34,166 nucleotides of DNA from Selaginella moellendorffii (GCF_000143415.4 NW_003314396.1:361640-395805), one strand, 5' to 3'; positions 10,541-21,003 are shown, counted from the first letter of the stretch. Made by a program: numbers and translations. The notes: generated by a model from the sequence alone, not told the origin.

Positions 10541-11249
10541 CAGTCATTTGGCTTGATGGGCCAACACATGTGCAGTTGAAATAACAGAAACAAATGTGAT
10601 GAATTTAACTATGTGCCTTGTAGATCTCTCTAGAGCAAGGCCAGGGCCTATTCTCTGTGTTGTATTTATCCTGAAATCTTGACACAAGAACAAAGTCAGA
10701 TTCCAAAAACTTTTACCAAGTTTGACATGGCAGCATTGCTTTCTACACGCCTGGGAGTGACCCGTCCTTCTCCAAGCCACACATCCACCAGACTCCCACA
10801 CAACCTGAGCACCGTGGAGAGGGTTATGGCAAAACCATCACAAACAAACAGCTCCAGAACCACCTTATTGCCAATCCCAGCATCAGTGACATCTACGGCA
10901 CAGCGCTCTGGCAAGCCATCTTGTCAAAGCTGGTTGAGAATCCACCAGGCTTCCACATTTCATGTACATGTCCTGTTTATCAATTTTTCTTATACTATTT
11001 ACCGCACTAGAATCAATTGTGACTTTTTGGAAATTGTCTTTACGAATGTCAACAGTGAGAATGAACACTACATTAGTGAAATCAATGCCATGAACCACTA
11101 AAATAGTGACTCATCTCTTAAATCTGCTGTGTAACTGTGAAAACAAACTAAAGAAACTACCTGATGCAAACACAGAGTGCAGCTTGTTTTGTATCAGCTT
11201 AAGATCTTATTCCTCCTCATACGATTCTACTCACGGGTCTGCTGCTCGC
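10541..11249 (-). other. Exon-like minus-strand frames, unassigned
   Basis: Two minus-strand open stretches overlap here (about 10696-10914 and 10883-11098). One contains VVHGIDFTNVVFILTVD and the other CAVDVTDAGIGNKVVLELF. Composition is coding-like but the frames do not join without shifts. They lie downstream of the ARP5-like piece on the same strand. They could be its decayed 3' exons or an unrelated captured fragment. I could not match them to a family with confidence. Confidence 0.35.
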
Positions 11250-12055
11250 TGTTCCAAGAACATCCTCTTGTTAAATCCATCAAACTCACAGTTTCTACCT
11301 GTGAGTAGAATTGTCCCATCCATAACTCGGCTGACGAGTTAGTCTGCCACTCTCCTCATAGCAATGGATGCCATTTCTCCCACTCCTGCCTGATCTACAC
11401 TGACCATCAAGGGCTGGAAGACTATCTCTGGCATTATTATCTGTGGTCCTGGTGGTGGCACTGAAGTATATGAAAGATCAATTTCCTGGAAGTAAAGCAG
11501 TTAGGAAGGAAAAACAAAAGTAGTGATGACAGTGATATACCTTGAGTCTCGAGGTTAAACGACTCAGTTTTGCTTCATCTTCGTCTACATCTTCTTCTAC
11601 TTCTTCTTGTACTCTCTGTCCATTTGCTTGTACACATGCCAATCCTCATCATTCATGCCAAAAGTATCTTCGTCCAAAGGTTGGTTGCATTAAGAGTTTC
11701 ATTTGTTCTCTCTACACAGCAGTCAGCCTTTCACTTTTGACTGCCAGTCTGCAATTACAGTACCATGGCTGTTGGTTGTGCAAACCTTCTGCTGTTTTCT
11801 TTGGTCTACCTTGGTTGAAACTTTACAATGCCTGGCCTTCAGCTCCTCCAGATACTTCTCTAGGTTTTCCCTATGACGAAAAAGAGATGTAAATATTTAG
11901 AAAGAAAAAGATGTAAAAGATGTACAAGCGATGCTCTTCTTCCATTTGTTGCTTGCGCTCTCTCTGCAAGGACTCTTCTTAACATCTTTGCCTTGCTCTA
12001 ATGTGTCCCTCAACTGCACGATCCTGATTTTTCCAGTGGTGCTATTGTTTTCAAA
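11250..12055 (-). pseudogene. ARP5-like actin-related protein, broken fragment
   Basis: Minus-strand pieces in order match landmarks of actin-related protein 5, a subunit of the INO80 chromatin-remodelling complex in the nucleus. They are a charged segment (QRERKQQMEEEH, about 11930), the ARP5-specific insert with LEELKARH and QRKQQK (about 11780-11850), DEDTFGMNDEDWHVYKQM (about 11620-11675), and the actin fold block MPEIVFQPLMVSVDQAG with EMASIAMRRVAD (about 11345-11450). Last comes TILLTGRNCEFDGFNKR (about 11265-11330), the actin nucleotide-binding GG loop with one G replaced. A TAA after MRRVAD and a frame change before the last block show that it is not functional. Intron-like gaps separate the pieces. 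The upstream actin subdomains are absent. It ends against a GA microsatellite and a repeat junction, which suggests a captured gene piece. Confidence 0.8.
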
Positions 12056-12068
12056 AATCTGTTATCCA

Positions 12069-12281
12069 GAGAGAGAGAGAGAGAGAGTACCTTCCCACTA
12101 CCAACGCTCTCTTCTCGTGCATCACTTTCCTCCCTGTCCTCAAAGGCATTTGAATTTTTTATGATCCCAAAGTCATGACTCTCCATTATTTAATCTCAAC
12201 CGTTCGATTTTGGCATATGCCCAGAATAAGCGTCCCCAGTATATGCTATTATTATACTGGCTCTTTCGTTAAATATATGAG
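12069..12281 (-). repeat. Conserved junction-repeat left domain with (GA)n, copy 1
   Basis: A GA microsatellite (12069-12087) is followed by about 190 bp that align closely with 27788-27971, including CCTTCCC, CAACGCTC, TTTTTTATGATCCCA, AATCTCAACCGTT and CCCAGAATAAG. On the minus strand the domain begins TCATATATTTAACG, a TC start like a Helitron 5' end, and sits three bases from the CTAG hairpin end at 12284. Confidence 0.8.
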
Positions 12282-12283
12282 TA

Positions 12284-12390
12284 CTAGCTGGGATCCCAGC
12301 TCCACTGGGGGAGATAGTACACCAAAGAATAATAGATTATTTAACTTACATTGTTTTATTACATTCATTAAAAAAAACTTATCACCTATT
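12284..12390 (-). repeat. Helitron-like 3' end: CTAG plus hairpin, copy 1
   Basis: CTAG at 12284-12287, a seven-base spacer, and the hairpin CCCAGCTCCACTGGG at 12295-12309. Read on the minus strand the order is hairpin, short spacer, CTAG, T, which matches the 3' terminus expected of Helitrons. AT-rich sequence follows until the TRIM-like element inserted at 12392. Confidence 0.65.
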
Positions 12391-12391
12391 T

Positions 12392-12553
12392 TGTAGCGCA
12401 TGTGATCATGGGATGAGATTTGGATATACTGTCACCGTGGATCCTTGGAACCTTGGGAGATAAATGGGGATAAAATAGCCACTAAGGGCTCTCTCATCAA
12501 GCAATTGCCCCTTTTCCAGTTGGCTTAAGGGGAGAGAGATAAGGTGCGCTACA
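12392..12553 (+). repeat. LTR 1 of TRIM-like element
   Basis: 162 bp with TG...CA ends and an 8-base inverted terminal match (TGTAGCGC / GCGCTACA). Confidence 0.9.
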
Positions 12554-12555
12554 GT

Positions 12556-12567
12556 TGGTATCGGAGC
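12556..12567 (+). promoter_or_regulatory. Primer binding site of TRIM-like element, unit 1
   Basis: TGGTATCGGAGC differs at one position from the canonical initiator tRNA-Met site. GGGTTCGATTCCC, which fits the tRNA B-box pattern, starts about 9 bases downstream. Confidence 0.85.
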
Positions 12568-12903
12568 AAATGGCACGGGTTCGATTCCCATTGATTAGTG
12601 GCTACTTAAAAGTATAATATACCCTTGAGCAAGGTATATTCCTACCCCTAAATTTGAAATCGTACGTATTGGGCATCCATGTGTACGTCCTTCCTCTTGT
12701 GTGGAGTATCCACGGACGAAGGTATCCACCGTGGGACTGCGGTACGGGTGGATGACTAGTTGCCTCACATGGAATAGCTGGTCTACACAATGGAAGGATT
12801 GGTAGATTGAGTGCGGAAATGGAGGTGCTGGTTCCCCTTGGCTTAGTAGGGGTTGTTAGTCAATAGTCAATGAGGACATTGACATCTCTGAAGGGGGGGT
12901 GAG

Positions 12904-13065
12904 TGTAGCGCATGTGATCATGGGATGAGATTTGGATATACTGTCACCGTGGATCCTTGGAACCTTGGGAGATAAATGGGGATAAAATAGCCACTAAGGG
13001 CTCTCTCATCAAGCAATTGCCCCTTTTCCAGTTGGCTTAAGGGGAGAGAGATAAGGTGCGCTACA
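12904..13065 (+). repeat. LTR 2 of TRIM-like element
   Basis: By eye identical to 12392-12553 over 162 bp. It is followed by another primer site at 13068-13079. Confidence 0.9.
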
Positions 13066-13600
13066 GTTGGTATCGGAGCCAAATGCTAAATATGGAATGG
13101 CCTTAGATTGCGAATTTGGACATGGGACGAACACCATTGTGTTCAGGCCGACCTCAACATTCCGTAGATATGCCAAATGAGCGAATCTAGACACTTTCCA
13201 TAAATAGCATTTGGGACCGAAACGAGACTAACACAAAGGGCGTGATAGCGAGGGTGTTTGGCAAACACGGTAAGCTATCATCTAGCGAATATTGAGGGAC
13301 TAGTCTCAATATTGCGGGGGTTCCCAACACTAGCAAGTGCAAGTCAACATCATGAGTTTCTCATCACCGTGTCAAGTATGCTTGACTTAATGACAACTTA
13401 GGATTTCCTTCCTTAGTGCCCTTCCGGTCTAAGTGCACATGTGCTGACCAGTTTCTCAACTAGCTTGGGCGGAGACCATAAAGGGAACCAGCAGTACCGA
13501 CCTCCTGCCGTCGTGGCAGTAAGGAGAGAGAGTCCGTAAGTACTAGTCGACAAGTATCTTTCGATACCCGAAGTCACATGCGCGACATATTTGTAGGGAC
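13066..13600 (+). mobile_element. Interior of a second, truncated LTR unit
   Basis: It begins with the primer site TGGTATCGGAGC at 13068 but then differs from the 12554-12903 interior. No protein frame was recognised. The GC-richer texture stops near 13600, where a short duplication of ACTAAATGGCATT occurs and AT-rich DNA starts. The right boundary is uncertain. Confidence 0.5.
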
Positions 13601-14888
13601 ACTAAATGGCATTAGAGACTAAATGGCATTGGAGAGAATATATATTGAGGAAATGCTCAATAGTTCCTAGCAATAAACTGTTATGGATCAAAGATGAAAC
13701 ATTAGTTATAAACACAATATTGAATTCATATTCTTTGAGCTATAATAATATAGTGAGTGTGAATAAGATTAAACATATATTTAGTTTCTCATCCTATCAG
13801 AGTAAGAGGTTTTGAATAGCATGCATACTAAGTAACAAATATTATTTTTATGTGTTGATAGTGTAATAATTTTATTTTGAAATTTTAAAATAATTAAGCA
13901 TATTTGTCTTCATATGGAATACACAAGGCTTGGTTTGGCAAACCATTTTGACTCCAGGCCAAGAGCATTCACAAAATCCTCTCAGTTTTTTTGGAAGTAG
14001 ACATCTGAACACGTTGCATAGAGCATGACCAATTTCCAAGGACAGTGGAGGTTACAAAACCAACTCTATGCCTCATTTCAAGTGGCAGTGGCCTTGATGA
14101 TAGAACCATGTAAGATCCAGTTTATGGATTACATGGTTTAGGTCTATAGCAGCATCCGTCACAAGAAGAACATTGTTTTGGTTCAAAGTCCAAGACTGGA
14201 CTGGCTGATTCTGTAATGAATCTCTTCAACTCTTTAGAGGTCTCCCACTTTCCCAACCTGGTCTTCCACCGGGAACTTGATGTCCAGTCTGCTCCCGGTG
14301 GAATTGTGCAATTTGTTCCAAGCACACCGTCTTATGAACTTAGACAACATTCCTGGAAGAAAACACTTAAAATGAAACTATCCACCGTTGCAAAACATAT
14401 GTTAGAGAAAAGCTCGAGATCAAAGTAGTTGGTGTTGTTCATAACAAGGTAGGGATATTTTCCTGCATGTCTCCCTGCAGCAGAGAGCATTTTTGAGCCT
14501 TGGCATATCCTCCCAGATGACTGCCATGACCTTGATGCTATACGACTTGGTGCTCAAATTATCCTTGCTTGGAACTATAGCCACTACAGTCTCACCTGGA
14601 TCTGGGATTGAGCATTGCTGATCTCGATCATTTTTCTTATGCAAAGAAAAGACCCAAGATAGGAGAAGGATGTAAGCCAGTTTGCTGTTTCACTTCAAAT
14701 TTCTATCCGCAACCACACGCCAAGGACACACTCTTGCTAATTACTCTCACGAAAGCTCCTTCCTTGGCAGAGAGACCTTTGTTTCAACCAGAGGCATCTG
14801 ATAAATTTAGAAATTTTTTTCTCACGTCCACAGCGCTTCCTTGGCAACACAAACACAAAGAGCCATTCACTCAGAACTCAAAACCATC
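13601..14888 (-). other. Unassigned stretch with exon-like minus-strand pieces
   Basis: 13601-13920 is AT-rich and noncoding. Between about 14120 and 14640 the minus strand carries coding-like frames, including ETVVAIVPSKDNLSTKSY and VMAVIWEDMPRLKNALCC, followed by several frame changes. I do not recognise a family. It lies just upstream of a block (14889-15145) that is duplicated next to the P450 pseudogene, so it may be another captured fragment. Confidence 0.4.
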
Positions 14889-15145
14889 TCTTTACTATTA
14901 ACTCAAAACCAATCCATTCTCATAAAGAAATACAGTTTGCTCAGCCACCTTTCCTAAGCTTAACGATCGCCCTGTCTGATATAGGTGCACTGCTACATAA
15001 CTTCATCGGCATTCTTGAAGCAATAGTGCAGATCTCAGGGTAGAGCGCAATACATCCTGATCCAATACCCTTGACCTCCACAGCCACCAGTCAGGAAAAA
15101 GAGCGGCAAAAAAAAGGCATGTACCTGTAGAGATTGATAATTGTA
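14889..15145. repeat. Duplicated block, copy A, with an 85-bp extra segment
   Basis: Aligns with 20836-21003 from AACTCAAAACCAATCCATT to GAGATTGATAATTGTA with few differences. Copy A carries an extra 85 bp (14981-15065) between GTCTGAT and ACCCTTGACC. The homology stops about 10 bases before the CTAG hairpin end at 15156. Confidence 0.88.
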
Positions 15146-15155
15146 ATTCATAATT

Positions 15156-16232
15156 CTAGCAGAGACCCCAGCTCCACTGGGAGATATAGCATACCCAAGA
15201 TAAATACATCTTCTTTTCTAATTTTACAATGTTAAAACTTTTGATTCTATACAAAGTTAAATTTATCTAAGTTTTGCTACTATTCATCTCTAGAGAAATG
15301 CATAATAATGCAATTAGACAATAATGCAAGTGTTGGGAAGATAAGATCATTTTTAATCATCATTATATTTGAATTTAATTTTTTTATTGCATTTATAGAA
15401 AGGTACAAAAACCTAAACACATAAACAAGATTGCTGCTATACTTTAAAAGCACTCGACTTTTCACAAAACTGAAGAATTATAGACTACCAAAAAATAATA
15501 GGTTAGTTTGAAGAAATTATAATTTTGATTGCTAATTTTTTTTATCTGAACTGTAATCATGCCTCTAACTTTCATAGTTTACTAAAGAATAATAGAATTT
15601 TTATTATGCATCTGGTTTTACATTTTTAAATATACATAATTAAATCTACCTAGATATTCACACTACATTAGAGGTGTTGAAAAGAGGTACATCCAAAGAT
15701 AATAATTATATTAGAGATATAATGTTTGTATTAAGAAAACTTTGTACTAATTCTTTATCATAAAATTATGCATTCATGTCTCATATATGACATGGTATTT
15801 AAGATGGTATAAGCAATCTCATACATATACAAATATCAAATCCATTTCTTAATAATATCTCAAAAATAAAAAACGCTTTTATATTTTCAACTAGTTTTCT
15901 TGCTCATAATCTTACTCTAATCCATCAGCAGCTTTACATGAGTTTTATTGTGTGTCTCAATATTTATACAATGATTTATTTGCTATCTTAGCTTATGTTA
16001 TTATTATATAAAGGAAATATAACCATCAAATTCAAATTTAATAATGATAAAAAATGATCTTATCTTCCCCAAAACTTGCATTATTGTGCATTTCTCTGGA
16101 TATGAATAGTAGCAAAATTTAGATAAATTTAACCTTGTATACAATCAAATTTCTAACATTATAAAATTAGGAAAGAAGATTTATTTATCTTGGGTATGCT
16201 ATATTTCCCAGTGGAGCTGGGGTTTCTGTTAG
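15156..16232. mobile_element. Foldback element with about 215-bp inverted arms ending in Helitron-like hairpins
   Basis: The left arm (15156 to about 15375) and the right arm (about 16020-16232) are inverted copies. Both outer ends carry a CTAG/TTAG, a short spacer and the CCCAGCTCCACTGGG hairpin (15167-15181; inverse at 16207-16221). Shared inner landmarks include GATAAATA next to GGGTATGC, AGAGAAATGCA, and GGGAAGATAAGATCATTTTT. The 645-bp loop is AT-rich without genes. No convincing target duplication was found. It could be a true foldback transposon or two Helitron-like 3' ends joined in opposite orientation. Confidence 0.82.
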
Positions 16233-17621
16233 TACTCTTTATCTAAATTTGATATTTAAAATTTTAATACTTTCAAAATAAAGCATAATAATGTGTCATA
16301 TTTTTGAGAATCATACAATTCCACTAAGAAAGATAGACAATAATAATTTCAAATATTTAGATATTTCATAAAATTTAAAATATTATTATACCTCTGAAAC
16401 CTTTCCAACCAGAACATTCTTTAGCAAAAGATCAAGAGTAACACATTTTATAACTCATAATGTATAATATAACCACTATGAAAATTAAATGATGAAGAGA
16501 CAAAATACATGAGTAAGAAAAATATAGAATGAGGAAAGCTCATGGAAATAAGAATTCAAAAAATTAAATGACTGGTTTATTTGAACTTCTCAAGAAACAT
16601 GTTTTATGCTATAAAGTAGTAGAACAGCTCTCAATTAAATATCCAGATTAATCAGACTAAATTTAAAAAATAAATAACCATGCTTCATCAGGATTCTAAT
16701 TAGGTGCTAGTAAGATATATATAGTAGTCATTATTCCAAAAGCATTAAGAAAATTTAAAGCTTTTAATAATTTGCCATAAGATTATCTATAGCCAAAACA
16801 ATTCAAATCAAATACAGCTAAAAATCTAGAAAATTCCAGTTTAAGAATACATATCTATACTTACTATTCATTAAAAATATAAAGAAGAACATGATTATAT
16901 TAACCTAGATTATTAAATTATTAATATTTTAATTATAAAATGGATCTAACACATGACTATATACATATTAAAATTATTATATTTTATATATGATATATTA
17001 TTCATCACATTATTATCATTTTCTGTACACTATAACGGTGAATGATATAATAAAGTTTTTTTGTTAAAAGAAGAAGTAATCCTGTATTGTCAAAGAAGTG
17101 TCAAAATGTCATCATGCATAATAAAGTTCCATTTTTTTAGTTGCCCTAATCCCAAATTCGAATGCATGCCATTAAAGATTACCACAATAGTAATATAACT
17201 ATTCAGTAGCTACATTACCAATAATTAAATATCTGTATTTATTTGAATTTATTAAGACTATTGTGAAGTGTTTTAAATTTTTTTTAATCTCATCATTTAA
17301 ATTTATCATGGGAGTACCCTAGAATAAATTCTAAGTTTTTTTTTGAGCTATCTGCTATTTGTATTACATATTATTGTCCTTTTTCTCTATCTATTTTTAA
17401 TTTTTATTATGCCCATTGAATAGCGCACCACTTGATAAAATTTAACACCCTTTCAACTGTTGAATCTTTGATCATAACAAATACAACTCAAAAACAAAAT
17501 CAGTCAATCAAAATCATGTGCTTGGATTTACCAGTAAAGACTCTTTAGCTTATGGAACTGCAGAAGGTAGCTCGAGTTTTTCTTTCATTTCTGAGAAGAA
17601 GCTAACAAAGCTTTTACTTGT
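16233..17621. other. AT-rich noncoding stretch with dispersed-repeat copy
   Basis: No gene was recognised. Right after the hairpin end the sequence TACTCTTTATCTAAATTTG resembles the start of the TC-domain at the other junctions. About 16940-17000 carries the GATCTAACACATGA and ATTATTATATTTTATATATGAT pattern also seen at 680-730. Confidence 0.5.
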
Positions 17622-18105
17622 AGTAACCCAAGGATAGAAGGTGAAAACTGGTGGCAAGGCCATGCACATGCTACTCAATTCCTGGCCAAGGCACTCTTAA
17701 AAGGATTGATTCACCAGGTTTAATATTTGTAGCATCACAAGTCTCCCTGGAAGCTGACTTGGTCACTAAGAGAAACTGAGAGACAGTCTACTTTCTGATT
17801 GAGTTGAAGGAACTCAAGTTGGTTGTTTGGTTGTTGTTGCTGTTTGTGGGATTGAAACACCAGAGGATCTTCTCATCAATGCCCTGGGACATGGATGCAT
17901 CCTTGCCAACACTGATTTTCAAGGGTTGTTCATGTAAGTAGTACTCATTTCCTACAAGTTTGATACTCTACACAGGGTTGGATCATTTGTCTAACACAGC
18001 AAGGCATGAAATCTCATTGTTAACTCCTCACTATGGCCATGCTGATGTGGTGGCAGCAGCCAGAGAGCTTGCCTTCAATCTACACATCCCAAGCTTCAGG
18101 TTTTG
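17622..18105 (+). pseudogene. Unknown gene fragment, exon-like pieces
   Basis: Three coding-like stretches lie on the plus strand: NPRIEGENWWQGHA with QFLAKALLKGLIHQ (about 17625-17720), CGIETPEDLLINALGHGCIL followed by ANTDFQGLFM and a GTAAGTAG donor (about 17850-17940), and EISLLTPHYGHADVVAAARE followed by LAFNLHIPSF (about 18008-18103). The first and second are separated by a short frame-broken region. Composition is clearly protein-like, and the piece ends at an AT-rich repeat. I do not recognise the family. Broken frames suggest a fragment, though it could be a working gene whose introns I misread. Confidence 0.45.
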
Positions 18106-18134
18106 AAAGAAAAAAAACGGTTGTTCTTAAGTTT

Positions 18135-18400
18135 TTTTTAAAATAATATACATTGTTGTATCAAGATTATCATTTATAAATAAAAGTGTTAATATTGATT
18201 TTTACCTCTCTAATTCTTCATTCTCTAGATTAGATTGTTGATACTTTGATTATAAAGAACATAAAAATTAAAAAATAAACTTAGATCTAATATATTACAA
18301 TATACACCAATAATATAATGATATTATATATATATTTTAAATTATAATTTAAAATAATAATCAACATATAATACAAAATAAAAAATAATTTCTAAAAGGA
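18135..18400. repeat. AT-rich dispersed repeat, copy without the gypsy insertion
   Basis: Contains CATTGTTGTATCAAG, CTCTCTAATTCTTCATTCTC and AGATCTAATATATTACAAT in the same order as 4525-4690. Confidence 0.7.
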
Positions 18401-19000
18401 ATTATTAAAGAAGTTATAATTAACATATATACAGCTGGGATTTATATTCATTTTAAGCTTGATATTTTTTAAGGATATTTATAAATGAGAATAATTTTCT
18501 TAAGTCTTCAAGAGTAGAGTTTTCTACAAAAATAATGATATTTTTGAGATATCCTTAAGAATTGCATGTTTGGAATATATACATCACCAAAGATTTCTCT
18601 AAATAGCAAAAAACAAAATTACTTTCCGATATAAATACTAATATGTTTTTCATAGATTAGAAACCTTCCTTATTCTTTCCTGCTTCAAATACCAAATCCA
18701 TTTTTTTTTCTAAAATCCTTCTTTAGGCCAACTATCAACTTCTTATTTTTCAATATTCAAAATTCACTATTCTGTAATGGCTTACTACAAGGTCTCATCT
18801 TCTCTCATTTGCAATAATGTGTTAGCTTTGACTATTGAAATAGGAGATTGTGATCATAGGATACCATTATTTGCACGAACTTGCTTCCACATAAATTAAA
18901 TATTTAGAAAAGAAGCATTGCACAATGCTATTACATAATCTTGATGTAAGAAATGGTTTATGTAATGGCACCAAACTGCTAATTATATCTTCTTGATGAT
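18401..19000. other. AT-rich noncoding stretch
   Basis: No frame, repeat unit or RNA gene was recognised. Confidence 0.55.
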
Positions 19001-19079
19001 GCTGCTGTTCTCAACATTTGGTCCGTGGTCATAAAAGCTATGCATGTCCTCCAAAGACCTGTGATGAGAAACATTTGGG

Positions 19080-20770
19080 ACTTACAAACAGCCTCTATAA
19101 TGTACTTGGCAAGCCTGCCTTTGAGTATCTTCTCGTCTTTGAGTTTCATCCTGTTGAGTAAGAAACTTTGCTGTTGGGATCCAAGGCAGTCCACCTACAA
19201 ACCCCAGATAAAGGAATAATGGCACAAATAATAGATCTTCACCTGTAATAACGAAGTAATGGACGACATTGAAGATTTGAAGCTTGGCAAGTTCGTAAGT
19301 TTGATTTCCCATCCCAAAGGGTATGAACGTGAATGGAGATGCTCCATATTTCTAGTGAAAAACCCCAGCCAGAGTTACAGAGCATGGGTGAGAATCTCGT
19401 ACCTCCCAGCTGGATTGAACTTTTCCGGATCAGGGTGGATCCATATGTACTTGTCTTAGCCACGCTTCCAAATCACTTGAACATCACTTGAAAATCACTT
19501 GAGAGAAGAAGCAGACTCACCATTAAACTCGAGGCCTAACAAGGCTCTTCTAAAGACCATTGGAGATATTTTTGCAAGTCGCAGTGTTTCATTGACAACC
19601 TGCAAAAATAAAAAATAAATTCAGGAATAAAAACAGGGGAAAATGGACTGACACTAGATAGGTAGCACATCCTTCTGATGTATAAAAGGTTGAGCATTTC
19701 CCCTTCTGAAATGACTTCAGCAATGTTGTCTTGCTCGGCCTAAAGAAGAAAGATTGTATGAAGGAAAGTTTGTATGAAACTGCAAAGGTTTACCTTCACT
19801 TTCTCAAACACATCAGGCTTTTGCCTTAGGAAATCACCAGCCACATGATGACATGAGCCGTTGAGTCGTGACCAGCGTTCATGTAGATGATATGAGCGTC
19901 TTCCAGCGCCTCTTTCTTGTCATCCAGCTGATCCATGAGCAACGAAAGAATGCTTGTTTCTGTGGCTTTCCAGAAGCGCTGGTTGATCACGTCCTGGATA
20001 AGCTTGATGAGCTTTCGCCTCGGCCTGAAAAATGGAAAAACGTCACAAAGCTATGATGTACAATGCATATGGGTTTGTTGTACGCAGTGCCGAGGAAGTT
20101 GATGGGGAAAGCCTGAATGCCTTGGTTGACAATGTAGTACAAGGAGAGTCTCTTCCATGTCGAGACTGGAGTCTTTCCCATATAAAATGTAGAGGACAGT
20201 TAGAAACGTGAACTGTCATATCAGAAAAAACCAGTGTCAACAAGAAAACTAAGGCAACTGCTTACCCTTCTCATCTCGGTAAGAAGAACGATCTTATCCT
20301 GCATAGACCACCTTGCAAGGCAAGCTTTTATGTTGTTGACGATGAGGGGCACATACTGCTTGAGAGCTTTGGGATTGTTCACAGTGGGCTTGGAGCTTCA
20401 AGTGGCTCTTTCCAGTTAACCCCGCAAACAAGTTTTGTCCCATGAGCGTAACAGTGCTCTCCCATCCTGTCTCAAAGCTGTCTTTACAAATTTGCATGCT
20501 GCCAGAACAGAAACGCGCGCCTTGTAAAACCCACTCGATTGCACCTGAAACCAAGAAAAAGCACAAGTTAAACAAGCGAAAGAAAGTACAAGATCACTCA
20601 ACTTTGCAATGTAGTCTGTCTTCCAGACTTGAAGCCTCTGAGAAAAGCAGCCACGTTGCCAAAGATCCCGGTGGAAGTGGAGGCTGTCCCAGCTTGAGCA
20701 CCGTCTCATAGTACCACTTGTTGAGAAAACTCGAGAATGTCAGGAAGGCAGTGACTGCCACGCTGCTGTG
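19080..20770 (-). pseudogene. Cytochrome P450 of the CYP88 (ent-kaurenoic acid oxidase)-like group, inactivated
   Basis: Minus-strand pieces follow P450 order. N-terminal FLNKWYYETVLKLGQPPLPP (20690-20755) carries the proline hinge, then GNVAAFLRGFKSGRQ, then TGWESTVTLMGQNLFAG (20420-20490) and VNNPKALKQYVPLIVNN after a frame change. Next are YYIVNQGIQAFPINFLGTAY (20090-20150) and RRKLIKLIQDVINQRF, leading to the I-helix IIYMNAGHDSTAHVIMWL (19840-19885), frameshifted into FLRQKPDVFEKVK. Then come the K-helix VVNETLRLAKISP with ExxR (19535-19595), DPEKFNPAGRYE (about 19400-19435), and FIPFGMGNQTYELAKLQ (19270-19320). The AGHxS I-helix and the order of blocks fit CYP88 enzymes of gibberellin synthesis in the endoplasmic reticulum. 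The haem-binding loop lacks cysteine, and frameshifts occur, so it is a pseudogene. Short introns with GT/AG ends flank the ETLR exon. Confidence 0.88.
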
Positions 20771-20835
20771 GATTCCCAGTCAAGAGCCTGGGATTTACTC
20801 AGCCTGTTATCTGGACAACTTGGAGGAGGAAGAAC

Positions 20836-21003
20836 CCCTAAAACTCAAAACCAATCCATTCACATAAAGAAATACAATTTGCTCAGTCACCTTTCCTAAG
20901 CTTAACGATTGCCCTGTCTGATACCCTTGACCTCCACAGCCACCAGTCAGGAAAAAGAGCAGCAAAAAAAAGGCATGTACCTGTAGAGATTGATAATTGT
21001 ATT
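20836..21003. repeat. Duplicated block, copy B, upstream of the P450 pseudogene
   Basis: Second copy of 14889-15145, lacking 85 bp. It lies immediately 5' of the P450 remnant on the minus strand, so the block may be the P450 promoter or leader region. Confidence 0.85.

Larger units (their letters stand above)
12392..13065 (+). mobile_element. TRIM-like LTR element with two apparently identical LTRs, followed by a second interior
   Basis: Two direct repeats of 162 bp (12392-12553 and 12904-13065) with TGTAGCGC...GCGCTACA ends flank 350 bp. A tRNA-Met-like primer site (TGGTATCGGAGC) follows the first LTR and a polypurine tract (AAGGGGGGGTGAG) precedes the second. There is no coding capacity. 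The second LTR is again followed by a primer site and a different interior (13066 onward), so this is LTR-interior-LTR-interior, a tandem or recombinant arrangement. A third LTR was not found in the window, so the right-hand unit is truncated. The LTRs look identical by eye, which implies recent formation. Confidence 0.88.

Noticed and set aside
10883-11098. DEAD-box helicase remnant suggested by GIDFTNVVFIL
   Set aside because: Only one short segment resembles that family and neighbouring helicase motifs are absent.
12556-12600. Possible tRNA gene (B-box-like GGTTCGATTCC)
   Set aside because: No matching A box, acceptor stem or cloverleaf; the position directly after an LTR shows it is the primer-site region of a TRIM-like element.
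20442-20711. Plus-strand frames over the P450 region
   Set aside because: They are shadows of the minus-strand P450 remnant.
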